Source of the DNA: Iphinoe sp. HA4291-MV1
Lineage (GTDB): Bacteria; Cyanobacteriota; Cyanobacteriia; Cyanobacteriales; Nostocaceae
Assembly (NCBI GenBank): GCA_019359415.1
Contig: JAHHHH010000028.1
Location: forward strand, 1 to 64,000
DNA length: 64,000 nt
Reading direction: 5' to 3'
Numbering within the stretch: the stretch's first letter is position 1; each line of letters begins with the position of its first letter. The notes beneath the pieces were generated by a model, which saw only the letters and a program-made list of their open reading frames with translations, ran no database searches and was not told where the DNA came from. The position numbers were made by a program, and so were the translations under genes. Of the stretch, positions 25,501-35,114 are shown in pieces.

Positions 25501-26166
25501 ATGCAAGAACGTAAACCTCGTCAAATCGCTCGTGAATTGGCTCTTTTAAGCCTCAGCCAACTGCCAGTTAATCCAAAGAAACTAGAAAAGATACCACAAG
25601 AGCAACTCGTATCAAAGTTGGTGCTAGCAGCAGTACGTACCCTGCGATCCGAAGTTCAAGATACCTTAGACAATGCTGCTGGCGAACTGCAACGCAGTAA
25701 TGATCGCCTTCTAAGTAGCCAAACACGCGCCAATGACCTAAATACTGCTAGAACAATGCTCAAAGAAGCAGTTGTATATACGCAAACGGCAATCAACAAA
25801 TTAGCTGCAGCTGTTGAATTTCCTGAACTCATTCAACTCGCTAATCAAGATAGAGAAGTCCGCGAGTACGCGAAAGACATTATCATTGCTGTAAATGACA
25901 ACCGAAACGCCATAGACGAGCAAATTTCCAATGCCTTGGTAGATTGGCAAGTCACTCGCCTTGCTCACATTGACCGAGATATACTGCGAATTGCCGTAGC
26001 AGAAATGAAGTATCTTCAAATTCCACAGAGCGTGGCAATCAACGAAGCTGTAGAGCTTGCTAAACGCTACAGTGAAGAAGACAGCCATCGATTTATTAAT
26101 GGCGTTCTGCGCCGAGTTACGGAGCAAACAAAGTTGACATTTTCCCCACCTTGCCCTTCGGGTTGA
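25501..26166 (+). CDS. nusB: Transcription antitermination factor NusB
   Basis: Binds boxA RNA with NusE to stop premature termination in rRNA operons. The 221-residue protein starts [20 protein letters not shown], the cyanobacterial NusB start. It carries a long insertion in the middle (about 40-100) typical of this phylum, and ends in [28 protein letters not shown] and [12 protein letters not shown], the conserved NusB fold. ATG at 25501 is right, because upstream codons are heptamer repeat. ftsY follows after 42 bases in the same direction, a common cyanobacterial pairing. Confidence 0.94.
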   Translation: MQERKPRQIARELALLSLSQLPVNPKKLEKIPQEQLVSKLVLAAVRTLRSEVQDTLDNAAGELQRSNDRLLSSQTRANDLNTARTMLKEAVVYTQTAINKLAAAVEFPELIQLANQDREVREYAKDIIIAVNDNRNAIDEQISNALVDWQVTRLAHIDRDILRIAVAEMKYLQIPQSVAINEAVELAKRYSEEDSHRFINGVLRRVTEQTKLTFSPPCPSG

Positions 26167-26208
26167 AGGTTTAGATAAAAACTTAAGTTTCATAACACGC
26201 TAGCTGCA

Positions 26209-27939
26209 ATGGTTTTTAATTGGTTCCGCCGTCAACATAATGAGCCTTCTGATACTCCCTCTCAACAGAAGCAGGAAGAAACCCCTGGTGCAAAAGAACC
26301 TCAACCACAACCAGCCGAAACGTTAACGGCAGAAACTGCACCTGAGGTAGCAACGGATCTGTTGGCTTATGCTAAAGCTGCCTACAAAAATATTCAGCAA
26401 AGGCAACAATCTCAATCAGTAGAAACTCCAGCATCTGAGGTAACAGCCGAAGTACCACCAGAAAAACCTGAAACAGAACCAGTCCAAACAGAAACGGCAC
26501 AACCAACAGAAGAAGCTGATGTAACTGTATCTGTTGAGGTAGAAACAGCACAACCACAACCAGCAGCACAAACAACACAACCCCTAGAAGAAGCTGATGT
26601 GACTGCGGCTGAAACGACTGCTGAAGAACCAGAAGGTACAGATGAACTCAGCATAGCACCAGCAGTAACCGTAATTGCCGAAGAACCAGATGCTGAAAGT
26701 GTCACTACAGAAAGTGTTATTCCATCAGAACCCACCGAACTACCGACAACAGAAGAAGTTACTCAACCAACAGTACCTGCAACTTTATCCTTTTTAGAAA
26801 GAGCAGCAGCAGAACGACAAGCAAAGCAGGAAAGATTGATAGCTACCGCCATTGAAGTGACAGAACCAGAGGTCACACAGCCTGCTGCAACAACTACCGC
26901 GCCAGAAGTCACAGAGGAAATTGCTGGATTTGATTTTGATGAGGGGTTTTTGTGGTCAGCAGAAGTTCTTGCAGCACAAGGTAGGCGTCCAGAAGATATT
27001 TCTTTTGAAGAAATTACTTGGCTGAAAAAGCTGCGCCAAGGCTTAGACAAAACCCGCCGTAATATCGTCAATCAACTGAAGGCAATTGTCGGACAGGGTC
27101 CACTGAACCAAGCAGCGGTGGCGGAGATTGAGGCATTGCTTTTGCAAGCTGATGTCGGTGTCGAAGCAACAGATTACATCATCGGCACTCTACAGAAAAA
27201 GCTCCGCGAAGAAATCCTGCCACCAGAGGAGGCGATCGCTTACCTCAAAGGAATCTTGCGAGATATGCTGGATGAACCAGTGAAAAAATCTCACAAGCCT
27301 ATCTTTGTTCCAGAAAAAGAAACTCTCAATGTTTGGTTAATTACTGGAGTGAATGGCGCTGGTAAAACGACCACTATCGGTAAAATTGCCCACCTGGCAT
27401 ATAAATCCGGCTACAAATGCTTGATTGGCGCAGCGGACACCTTTCGCGCCGCAGCCGTAGAACAGGTCAGGATTTGGGGCGAAAGAAGTGGTGTGGAAGT
27501 CATTTCTAATCCTGCCAAGAACGCAGATCCAGCAGCAGTTGTGTTTGATGCCATCTCTGCTGCCACAGCACGAGAAATAGAATTACTTCTAGTGGATACC
27601 GCAGGACGACTACAAAATAAGAAAAATTTGATGGACGAACTCAGTAAAATCCGTCGCATCATTGATAAAAAAGCCCCCAATGCTAAAATAGAGTCCCTTT
27701 TGGTTTTAGATGCAACTTTAGGTCAAAATGGATTGCGGCAAGCTGAGGTCTTTTCCCAAGCAGCACAACTGAGTGGTGTTGTTTTGACTAAGCTTGATAG
27801 CACTGCTAAAGGAGGCGTTGCCCTTGCGGTTGTGCAGCAGTTAGGCTTACCTATTCGTTTTATCGGTGCTGGAGAAGGAATTGAAGACCTGCGTCCTTTT
27901 TCTAGCTACGAGTTTGTGGAAGCACTTTTGAATGGTTAG
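26209..27939 (+). CDS. ftsY: Signal recognition particle receptor FtsY
   Basis: A membrane-associated GTPase that receives SRP-ribosome complexes. Residues 1-240 form a long Pro/Thr/Glu/Ala-rich acidic domain. The N domain follows (WLKKLRQGLDKTRRNIVNQLKAI), and the G domain has GVNGAGKTTTIGKIA (G1), DTFRAAAVEQ (G2), LLVDTAGRLQNK (G3), TKLDSTAKGG (G4) and IGAGEGIEDLRPF (G5). At 576 residues it is longer than most FtsY because of the acidic part. It follows nusB on the same strand and may be co-transcribed. Confidence 0.96.
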   Translation: MVFNWFRRQHNEPSDTPSQQKQEETPGAKEPQPQPAETLTAETAPEVATDLLAYAKAAYKNIQQRQQSQSVETPASEVTAEVPPEKPETEPVQTETAQPTEEADVTVSVEVETAQPQPAAQTTQPLEEADVTAAETTAEEPEGTDELSIAPAVTVIAEEPDAESVTTESVIPSEPTELPTTEEVTQPTVPATLSFLERAAAERQAKQERLIATAIEVTEPEVTQPAATTTAPEVTEEIAGFDFDEGFLWSAEVLAAQGRRPEDISFEEITWLKKLRQGLDKTRRNIVNQLKAIVGQGPLNQAAVAEIEALLLQADVGVEATDYIIGTLQKKLREEILPPEEAIAYLKGILRDMLDEPVKKSHKPIFVPEKETLNVWLITGVNGAGKTTTIGKIAHLAYKSGYKCLIGAADTFRAAAVEQVRIWGERSGVEVISNPAKNADPAAVVFDAISAATAREIELLLVDTAGRLQNKKNLMDELSKIRRIIDKKAPNAKIESLLVLDATLGQNGLRQAEVFSQAAQLSGVVLTKLDSTAKGGVALAVVQQLGLPIRFIGAGEGIEDLRPFSSYEFVEALLNG

Positions 27940-27988
27940 CCGTGACGGCAAATGAAGGTACGACGAATGAGTCACTCTGATTTTATGA

Positions 27989-29110
27989 CTATCCACCAAA
28001 ACCGGGAATTAGGCGCTTGAGTGCGCGACCAGTCACTTCACCGTAACGCAGTTCGCCACACAAAATCTTGCCCATAATCTGGACAGATGCAGGACGCCTA
28101 ACGCCCACCTTGTAACCAATACCGGGGAAACGGTAAAATGCTCCGGCGAGTTTTTGCGCCCAAGACATATCACTACCCCATTCTTCATTGATGGTGTTAG
28201 TGTATTTTTCCAAGGCGTTGATATCGCCACCGAGAGCTTGGTTGATCGCTTCTGCAGCTTTCATACCACTAAAAATTGAGGGACGAATCCCTTCTGCTGT
28301 GAAGGGGTCAACAACACAAGCAGCTTCCCCAGCTAAAACCGCATTTTCAGTGTGCAGCTTTTGATTGCCATTCCATAAGCACAGAGCATGACCATATTGC
28401 TTGCAGGTTTTGATATCCAAACCAAACAAGCCACCATACTCACTCAAAATGCTCTTGAAGTCCTGAGGTTCACCGCCAACAAATGTGCCAACACCAATGG
28501 AATATCCATCGGCTTTGGGAAAGTTCCAGAGGTAGCCATTTTTGACCAAGCCAAACTCAAAGTGGGCAATATGACCATTTTGGACTTTGGCTGTTGCTTC
28601 TGCTTCTAAGGCTCCAGCTAGACGGCGTTTGCGCTCTTTAAAACCTAGCAATTTTGCCATTGGTCCTTTTGCACCATCAGCAGCAATCAAGTAACGTCCT
28701 GTGATAGGTCCATTTGCTGTATTGACTTGCCAATAGTCACCTTTAAATTCAACGCCTGTGACTTCTGTGTTTTCTTTCAATTCAACCCCCTGCTTTTGAG
28801 CCTGTTGAATTAAGAAATGGTCAAATACATCTCGCCTAACCATCCAAACTGGTTCGGGAGTTGATAGTTCCGCTTCCACGGGTTCTCCCATTTTCCAGGT
28901 GCAGCGAATTGTGTCTGCTTTGATGGAAATTGCAGGGCTAAAGTCAAAGTCAAACCATTGAGCGATCGCTGGCGATACTCCACCCCCACACGGTTTATAT
29001 CTTGGCAGGGTTTCTTTTTCCAAAACTAATACTGAGCGTCCCTGCTTGGCTAAATGATATGCAGCTGTTCCACCCGCTGGTCCCGCGCCGACGATAATGC
29101 AGTCGTACAT
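27989..29110 (-). CDS. Geranylgeranyl reductase family flavoprotein
   Basis: A 373-residue FAD-dependent reductase of the ChlP/DGGR family, which saturates double bonds of isoprenoid chains. The FAD motif is CIIVGAGPAGGTAAYHLAKQG at the N-terminus, with PCGGGVS soon after. IAADGAKGPMAKLLG is the second FAD-contact motif, and VLAGEAACVVDPFTAEGIRPSIFSG the third. Its sequence differs from the standard cyanobacterial ChlP (which starts VAVVGSGPAGSSAA), so it is probably a paralogue with another isoprenoid substrate. The ATG at 29110 gives MYDCIIVGAG; an extra 38 upstream codons in frame have no family similarity. It is convergent with ftsY. Confidence 0.85.
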   Translation of the reverse strand: MYDCIIVGAGPAGGTAAYHLAKQGRSVLVLEKETLPRYKPCGGGVSPAIAQWFDFDFSPAISIKADTIRCTWKMGEPVEAELSTPEPVWMVRRDVFDHFLIQQAQKQGVELKENTEVTGVEFKGDYWQVNTANGPITGRYLIAADGAKGPMAKLLGFKERKRRLAGALEAEATAKVQNGHIAHFEFGLVKNGYLWNFPKADGYSIGVGTFVGGEPQDFKSILSEYGGLFGLDIKTCKQYGHALCLWNGNQKLHTENAVLAGEAACVVDPFTAEGIRPSIFSGMKAAEAINQALGGDINALEKYTNTINEEWGSDMSWAQKLAGAFYRFPGIGYKVGVRRPASVQIMGKILCGELRYGEVTGRALKRLIPGFGG

Positions 29111-29853
29111 ATGGCTCTTGTCTTTGCTCCTGAATTTGTTAGCTTTCCAGTTTTTTACTCTCTCAATAGACAATCTGACGACTTTAACTGTTTCTATTAT
29201 TTGCTGTTTGAAATAGCACAGCATTTGGTCAGACTTGTCTAAATCTTTATTCCTAACAAACTATGTTTATCCGTAAATATTGGTACATAAAGCTACTGTC
29301 TTCATTTATTCTTATTGATTAAGTTTCTGGTCTTTATTATTAAATAAACACCCATAATTTTTATTAATACAACGCTTTTTTTTACCTACACATAACTTGT
29401 CTATGTTTTGTCATTTCATACTAAAATACAATTCATTTGTTTTCTGTTGTACGAATTTTTTGCCAAGCTTTTCACATACTTTATAAAGTTTTAGTAAATC
29501 TTCTGGTAATTTTTTAGTTGCAAATTTGAAGAAGCTTGTATAAATTTTAAACAGTCACACCGTTTCACTTTAATTTTGATACAAATGGAAATTGCCCATT
29601 GCCCATTGTCCATTCTATGCCCCAGAAACTGTAAGATGCACTGACGCGGTTTCTCGCAGTGCGCGTGTATGCGCAGAAGAGAAGACATAGCAACACTGTT
29701 GATAATAATGTGAAGATAACTAGACACTGTGACGCGGAGAGTTTTTGGTAAAGAATTTCCCCGTGTTTGGTTTGTCCCTTTATCCTCTTATCCTCATGTC
29801 CCCCTTGTTTTTGAGAACCGCGTCTCCCTGATAAGCATTTTCTCGTGTTCTTT
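29111..29853. other. Long AT-rich spacer without a recognised gene
   Basis: I see no gene. The 5' half is AT-rich. A short CCCATTG heptamer run lies at about 29588-29610, and GC-rich patches (CGCGGTTTCTCGCAGTGCGCGTG) near 29640-29665. The promoter of the preceding reductase gene must lie in the first part. Confidence 0.5.
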
Positions 29854-30402
29854 CTAGACAGTTGTGATGTCTTTTTCTTTTTCTGTCAATAATTCGTCGA
29901 TTTTGGCAGTATGCTTATTTGTCAATTTTTGCAGTTTATCCTGCTGATCGCGTGACTCATCCTCAGATATTTCGGCGCTTTTTTCTAGTTTGCGAATTGT
30001 ATCTAAGGCATCGCGGCGGATGTTGCGAATAGCAACGCGCCCTTCTTCGGCATACTTGGCGGCGATTTTGACTAATTCTTTACGGCGATCGCTCGTCAAA
30101 GGTGGAATGTTAAGCCGAATGAGGGAACCATCATTGCTAGGGGTTAAACCCACATCTGACAGAGATATTGCCTTTTCAATGAGATTTAAGGTATTGCGAT
30201 CATAAGGCTGAATCAAAATTGTTGTGGCATCGGGTGTACTAACATTTGCCAGTGATTTTAAGGGCGTTGGCGAACCATAGTAATCCACCATCACCTTATC
30301 CAATAAACTCGCGTTAGCGCGACCAGTACGAATTGTGTTAAAAGCCCGTTGAGTTGCCTCTACGGTTTTTTGCATTGTACTCTCAGCTTCAGCTAATTTC
30401 AC
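29854..30402 (-). CDS. frr: Ribosome recycling factor
   Basis: Splits post-termination ribosomes together with EF-G. The 182-residue protein has the family motifs: [70 protein letters not shown] and [12 protein letters not shown]. The start is GTG at 30402, with GGAGG five bases upstream, rather than an ATG five codons earlier. It overlaps the end of pyrH by 14 bases, so the ribosome-binding site lies inside pyrH and translation is probably coupled. pyrH-frr is a conserved bacterial pair. Confidence 0.96.
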   Translation of the reverse strand: MKLAEAESTMQKTVEATQRAFNTIRTGRANASLLDKVMVDYYGSPTPLKSLANVSTPDATTILIQPYDRNTLNLIEKAISLSDVGLTPSNDGSLIRLNIPPLTSDRRKELVKIAAKYAEEGRVAIRNIRRDALDTIRKLEKSAEISEDESRDQQDKLQKLTNKHTAKIDELLTEKEKDITTV

Positions 30403-31117
30403 AAGAACCTCCCACAAGCGTGCCGATGGACTCTCCCATGACTGCTCGGCGGATGTTACCCCGCACAGTTAAGTCAAATATAAGAATAGGAATATTGTTC
30501 TCCTTACATAAGGCTATCGCGGTACTGTCCATTACCCGCAAATCTTTTGCTAAAACGTGTCCATATGTCAAGCTTTTGTAACGTTTGGCATCAGGGTATA
30601 TATGAGGATCAGCATCATATACGCCGTCTACCTTAGTGGCTTTAAAAATGACTTCAGCATCAATTTCTGCGGCTCTCAATGCTGCGGTGGTATCGGTGGT
30701 GAAGAAGGGATTTCCAGAACCAGCACCAAAAATAACCACCCGCCCTTTCTCTAAGTGACGGATGGCACGACGACGAATATACGGTTCGGCAACTTCTTGC
30801 ATAGAAATCGCGGTTTGAACCCGCGTCTGTACCCCTATGCGTTCTAGTGAATCTTGCAGTGTCATGGCATTCATTACCGTCGCAATCATCCCGATGTAGT
30901 CAGCTGTTGCTCGATCCATCCCCGCCGACGCCGCCTTGACGCCACGAAAAATATTGCCGCCTCCAACGACGATGGCAGTCTGAACGCCAGTTGACATCAC
31001 CTCTGCTACTTCTTCAGCTATTTCTTTGACCACTTCTGGATCAATTCCATAACCCATATTGCCCATGAGGGCTTCACCACTCAGTTTAAGCAAAACCCTT
31101 CGGTAATGTGTTCCCAT
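30389..31117 (-). CDS. pyrH: UMP kinase
   Basis: Phosphorylates UMP to UDP in pyrimidine synthesis. The 242-residue protein shows [13 protein letters not shown] at the start, [11 protein letters not shown] (nucleotide-binding), [53 protein letters not shown] and [14 protein letters not shown], all typical of the bacterial UMP kinase. It is the first gene of the overlapping pyrH-frr operon. A start at 31117 is preceded by a long AT-rich leader with no clear box. Confidence 0.97.
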   Translation of the reverse strand: MGTHYRRVLLKLSGEALMGNMGYGIDPEVVKEIAEEVAEVMSTGVQTAIVVGGGNIFRGVKAASAGMDRATADYIGMIATVMNAMTLQDSLERIGVQTRVQTAISMQEVAEPYIRRRAIRHLEKGRVVIFGAGSGNPFFTTDTTAALRAAEIDAEVIFKATKVDGVYDADPHIYPDAKRYKSLTYGHVLAKDLRVMDSTAIALCKENNIPILIFDLTVRGNIRRAVMGESIGTLVGGSCEIS

Positions 31118-31833
31118 GAAGTTACGCTTGATTAAAAATTTGTAATTACCTCCAATTTAAGATAGCAATACAGTGGCACTGGTGTCTCTAGTTTTTCTCT
31201 ACTAAAGAAGTATCAATTAATTCTGTCTTTTTGCGACAAATTTCTTAGCCTTGCAAAAAGAGGCGATTGTTCATATGTGCTTACTGCCTAAGTCCCATGT
31301 CCTCCGGACACACTACGCGTGATTCACAAGCTCTCCAAGAGAAGGTACACAGAACAGGCGATAAGCGGAGCGATTGAGCCTTTTCTACAGAACGCACTCG
31401 CGTTCGGCTATCGCACGATTTTTGATAATTCTCACCCACAGCTTCTTGATTTTACGGGTTATCATCATCTGTGCCCTTGACGCATGTCGGCAATATAGTC
31501 ATAACTATAAATGATAACCTTGCATCTCGTTTCTTTTTCTAATCTTTTATCGTAGTATTTTACCTAGTGGAATCACAAAAGTAGAAGATTGTGCCGACAT
31601 GACGAAAACCCTGTTTGCATGACAACATAACCTAATTTCCTATTTTGGCTTACTCTGAAGAAAGATAGCATTATCTCTACCATGAGAGGGAATAGAGAAT
31701 AGGGAAAGCTTTTTTATTATACCCAATGCTTAACACTTCAGGCTCATCATTGTCAAGTACTACAACAATAAAAACAGTCGTGCCTGCAGCAAGCGGCTGC
31801 ATATCTACTCCTTGTACCAATCATTAATCTTCC
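31118..31833. other. Spacer with dispersed-repeat fragments
   Basis: No gene seen in this 716-base gap. At about 31295-31430 are repeat patches (CCTCCGGACAC, GCTCTCCAAGAG, GCACTCGCGTTCGGCTATCGCACG) of the same family as those near 52600 and 55690, here in a decayed state. The rest is AT-rich. It must include the divergent promoters of pyrH and the hydrolase gene. Confidence 0.5.
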
Positions 31834-32733
31834 ATGACCACCTCTGCTTTCACTCCAGCATTTACCTCAACAAAAACCTGGATTTGGCAAGGCTTTCCTA
31901 TTTGCTACCAAACCCAAGGAACTACTGGACCTGCTATTATCCTTGTGCATGGCTTTGGTGCTTCTTGGTGGCACTGGCGGAAAAACATTCCTGTGCTGGC
32001 AGAATATTGCCGTGTCTATGCCGTTGATTTGATTGGCTTTGGCGCTTCAGCTAAACCAAAGCCGAATGAGAGGATTACCTACACAATTGAGACTTGGGGA
32101 CAGCAAGTAGCAGATTTTTGCCGTGAAGTTGTGGGTGAACCAGCTTTTTTAATTGCTAACTCCATCGGCTGTATTGTGGTGATGCAAGCGGCGGTGAGTT
32201 ATTCGGACATAGCATTAGGAATTGTGTTGCTCAACTGTTCCTTGCGGCTGTTGCACGATCGCAAGCGGGCAACTTTACCCTGGCATCGGCGTTTTGGAGC
32301 GCCAATACTCCAACGTATACTATCTGTAAAACCAATTGGTGACTTCTTTTTCAATCAAGTTGCAAAACCCAAAACAGTGCGGAAAATTCTCCTGCAAGCT
32401 TATGCCAGTTCAGAAGCAGTCACAGACGAGTTAGTAGATATACTGACTTCCCCAGCACGCGATCCGGGAGCTGTAGCTGTTTTCCTCGCCTTTACCTCTT
32501 ATTCCTCAGGTCCTTTACCAGAAGAGCTTCTACCTCAACTGCCCTGTTCTGCAATTATCTTGTGGGGAACAGCAGATCCGTGGGAAAGCGTTGAGCTAGG
32601 TAGAGAGTTAGCCAATTTTCCGCAAGTGCAAAAGTTTATTCCTCTAGAAGACGTTGGGCATTGTCCTCAGGATGAAGCCCCAGAAGTGGTGAATCCAATT
32701 ATACAGGACTGGATTTGGAAGCAAACTCAATAG
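31834..32733 (+). CDS. Alpha/beta hydrolase
   Basis: A 299-residue hydrolase of the alpha/beta fold. The oxyanion region is LVHGFGASWWHWRKN (38-52), the nucleophile Ser110 lies in IANSIGCIVVMQ (elbow N-S-I-G rather than G-x-S-x-G), the acid is probably Asp in GTADPWE, and the catalytic His is in VGHCPQDEAPE. The lid region contains FGAPILQRI. Relatives in plants and cyanobacteria include chlorophyll- or pheophytin-related esterases and haloperoxidases; the substrate cannot be told here. It is a stand-alone gene with a MITE-like element downstream. Confidence 0.88.
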   Translation: MTTSAFTPAFTSTKTWIWQGFPICYQTQGTTGPAIILVHGFGASWWHWRKNIPVLAEYCRVYAVDLIGFGASAKPKPNERITYTIETWGQQVADFCREVVGEPAFLIANSIGCIVVMQAAVSYSDIALGIVLLNCSLRLLHDRKRATLPWHRRFGAPILQRILSVKPIGDFFFNQVAKPKTVRKILLQAYASSEAVTDELVDILTSPARDPGAVAVFLAFTSYSSGPLPEELLPQLPCSAIILWGTADPWESVELGRELANFPQVQKFIPLEDVGHCPQDEAPEVVNPIIQDWIWKQTQ

Positions 32734-32761
32734 AAGGCAGAGGAGCCACTGCGTTGGACAT

Positions 32762-32863
32762 AGGACTTACGCACCATCTGCTGTGAAACCCGGTTTCTTC
32801 GTTCATATTTGGTTGCGAAACAGACGATTTTTGGTATAAACCGGGTTTCTTTGCGTAAGTCCT
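32762..32863. mobile_element. 102-bp MITE-like element with 12-bp perfect inverted ends
   Basis: AGGACTTACGCA at 32762-32773 and its exact complement TGCGTAAGTCCT at 32852-32863 bound a 78-base core. Inside, TGAAACCCGGTTTCTT and AAACCGGGTTTCTTT are again an inverted pair. It has no coding capacity and follows the hydrolase gene. Confidence 0.75.
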
Positions 32864-32932
32864 GGGACAGTTTTGAATAATCATAAAGGGATAAGCAGTT
32901 AATTATAATTAACTGCTTAATACTTCTTAGAT

Positions 32933-34351
32933 CTATGGTTGAACAGGGTTCTCATTGATTTTTCTTTGTTGCAACCAGTCCTTACCCACTTGGATACTGA
33001 TATCAGAGCCGAGATTGCCAGTGCTTTCTACCCGCACTTCCCCAAATCCTAAAGTGCTACGAATTGATTCAGCACTATTACCGTCTCCTTGCTGGGCAAC
33101 AATATGAGTCACTTTTAGAGGTTCACCCGAACTTCTGGCTACATAGACGTTGGTATAGCCAGCTCTTTGCAAAGCTCTTATCAAAGGTCGGAGATTGGCA
33201 TTATCGTTACCCGTGCTGTCTTGAATAGCGACTCGCAAAGAAGTTGGAGCTACTACACCAGATGTAGAATCTGTTTGTGAATCAAAATACCGAGCCATTA
33301 TACCATGAATGCGTTGGCTATCTGGAATCCAGTAGCTGGTATTAAACTCGCCTTTTTGACTGAATCGACCAGGCACCATTAACATCTGCATATTGGAGCG
33401 ATTTGTTCTTACCCCAAAACCTAGCAGTGTTAATAGCTCTTCAACTGTCAAGTTAGTATCAATGTGTTCTTTAACAACATTAAGAACTTTGGGCAATTGA
33501 GTGACAGTCGCTGGGTTGAGAGACTGATCCATCAATGCTCGCATGACCATTTGCTGGCGTTGAATCCGACCAATATCGCCATTTTCGTCATGTCGGAAGC
33601 GTAGAAGTTGCAATGCCTGATCGCCATTGAGATGCCGTTTTCCTTTCTTTAAATTGATATATAAGTGCTGAGAGTCATCCTGATATTTCATATCCTTGGG
33701 TACGTAGACTGTGACTCCACCCAAGGTATCGATGAGCTTACCAACTCCTAATACGTTAATTCGGATATAGCGGTCAATTCCAACACCGCCCAACAAATTA
33801 CTAACAGTTTTGGCAGTTAAAGCTGGTCCACCAATTACATTTGTGGAATTAATTTTTTTGGTACCATGTCCATCTATTTCCGTACGGGTGTCTCTGGGAA
33901 TAGAAAGCATCATGACTTTTTTGTGCTCTGGATCAAATCTGACCAAGAGCATGACGTCAGCAAGACCATCAAAGGAGTTGACTTGGGGCAGATATCTCAG
34001 ATTTTTGGTTTCAGTGGGAGGGTTTCGGACATCAGGAGGGAGTACGCTCATCCCCATGATTAAAATATTCACGGGGCGAGTTAATTCGCTAAATTGCAGT
34101 CCATTTCCAGAAATGCGATCGCTATCAAACACGGCTGCTTCATCTGGACTTAAAGAAGCTTGCATTAAAGGCGTACTTGTTAAAGAAACTGCCAACAGCG
34201 CTCCTGCAGTTGCTGACACCATTGCGATACCGCTCATACCTACCCAAAACCACAGCCAACGTCCAGATTTGTGAGTGTTAGCAATTTTATCACTTGAGTT
34301 GTTGGTATCTTTAGAATGGTTTTCTTGCGCCGAAGTTCTTTGAATAGTCAC
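32933..34351 (-). CDS. LytR-CpsA-Psr (LCP) family protein
   Basis: A 472-residue membrane protein that attaches polymers to the cell wall or envelope. It has a cytosolic basic tail, one membrane helix (WLWFWVGMSGIAMVSATAGALLA), then the LCP domain with VMMLSIPRDTRTEI, KINSTNVIGG, GGVTVYVPKDM and RFRHDENGDIGRIQRQQ, the Arg and Asp residues that bind the polyprenyl phosphate. A LytR_C domain ends it (SLRVAIQDSTGNDN...GFGEVRVES). GTG at 34351 is chosen because GAGGAG lies four bases upstream; another GTG four codons earlier is less well placed. Its single helix suggests periplasmic action. Confidence 0.9.
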   Translation of the reverse strand: MTIQRTSAQENHSKDTNNSSDKIANTHKSGRWLWFWVGMSGIAMVSATAGALLAVSLTSTPLMQASLSPDEAAVFDSDRISGNGLQFSELTRPVNILIMGMSVLPPDVRNPPTETKNLRYLPQVNSFDGLADVMLLVRFDPEHKKVMMLSIPRDTRTEIDGHGTKKINSTNVIGGPALTAKTVSNLLGGVGIDRYIRINVLGVGKLIDTLGGVTVYVPKDMKYQDDSQHLYINLKKGKRHLNGDQALQLLRFRHDENGDIGRIQRQQMVMRALMDQSLNPATVTQLPKVLNVVKEHIDTNLTVEELLTLLGFGVRTNRSNMQMLMVPGRFSQKGEFNTSYWIPDSQRIHGIMARYFDSQTDSTSGVVAPTSLRVAIQDSTGNDNANLRPLIRALQRAGYTNVYVARSSGEPLKVTHIVAQQGDGNSAESIRSTLGFGEVRVESTGNLGSDISIQVGKDWLQQRKINENPVQP

Positions 34352-35114
34352 GCTACTCCTCACACTTACTGAATAAAATCTGGAAAATTTTCTGCTATAG
34401 AAACAGATAAATCAACCCATAATAGCTAATTCTTAGATTATCAGTGGCAAATTTGCCACTTTAGTGTCAACCACAACACTAATTGCAGTCATTCTCATAT
34501 TTTTTGGTAAATCCGGAGAGGCTTTCTTGAAGTATGACAATCTCAAAAGAGATTTGACTAGAGCTGTTAGAAAGAAAATGCGTATTTTTTTTGGCAAATT
34601 AAGTAGAAACACTGTCAGTTGCCTTAAACTATAGAGAATTATGACAGGTATTTGCCAAGCATTCTTTCAAGCATTACGACTCACGAGCGTGGCAATCGTT
34701 TTGATTTGCCTTTCATGACACGAACAATTAATTAGATACTAATCAAAAAGTAGCCAGATGTGAGAAAGCGATTAATGATGAGTAGACGCAGTGCTAAAAA
34801 CTCTGAAGTAGCCACTCCGGTTGCCAGTAAGAGTAACCTAAAAACCAGGTAAATACCAAAGTTATTGACAGACAACTAACAGCAACTTGTTCCCGACTTC
34901 CTTGTCCCCCTGTCCCCCTGTCCCCCTGTCCCCTTGTCCCCCTTATCTGTTCTTCTTTGGCTGAGTCTTCACTATGATGAAAATTGTCAGATGGTTCAAA
35001 ATTTTTCATTTGGGTGAGTGCAATCCTAAACAAGAGAGATGAATCGTAGTGATGTAGTCAGAGATAATAGGCTTTAAAGAAAAATTCTATTTAGTTGTAT
35101 CCGACAATTGGCAG
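34352..35114. other. Spacer with octamer array
   Basis: No gene recognised. At 34903-34942 about five TGTCCCCC octamers repeat. The remainder is AT-rich with no convincing ORF; divergent promoters of the LCP gene and the permease should be here. Confidence 0.55.

Noticed and set aside
26372-27071. Long minus-strand frames within ftsY
   Set aside because: They are antisense to the low-complexity acidic domain of FtsY, and codon composition there keeps the antisense open.
29111-29853. Hidden tRNA or small RNA gene in the long spacer
   Set aside because: No cloverleaf, T-loop (GTTCGAATC-type) or other RNA signature could be found by eye.
34349-34366. ACTCCTCACAC, the core of the small RNA Yfr1, on the plus strand
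   Set aside because: It is the complement of GTGAGGAGT, the ribosome-binding site and start region of the LCP gene on the minus strand. The flanking stems expected for Yfr1 are absent.
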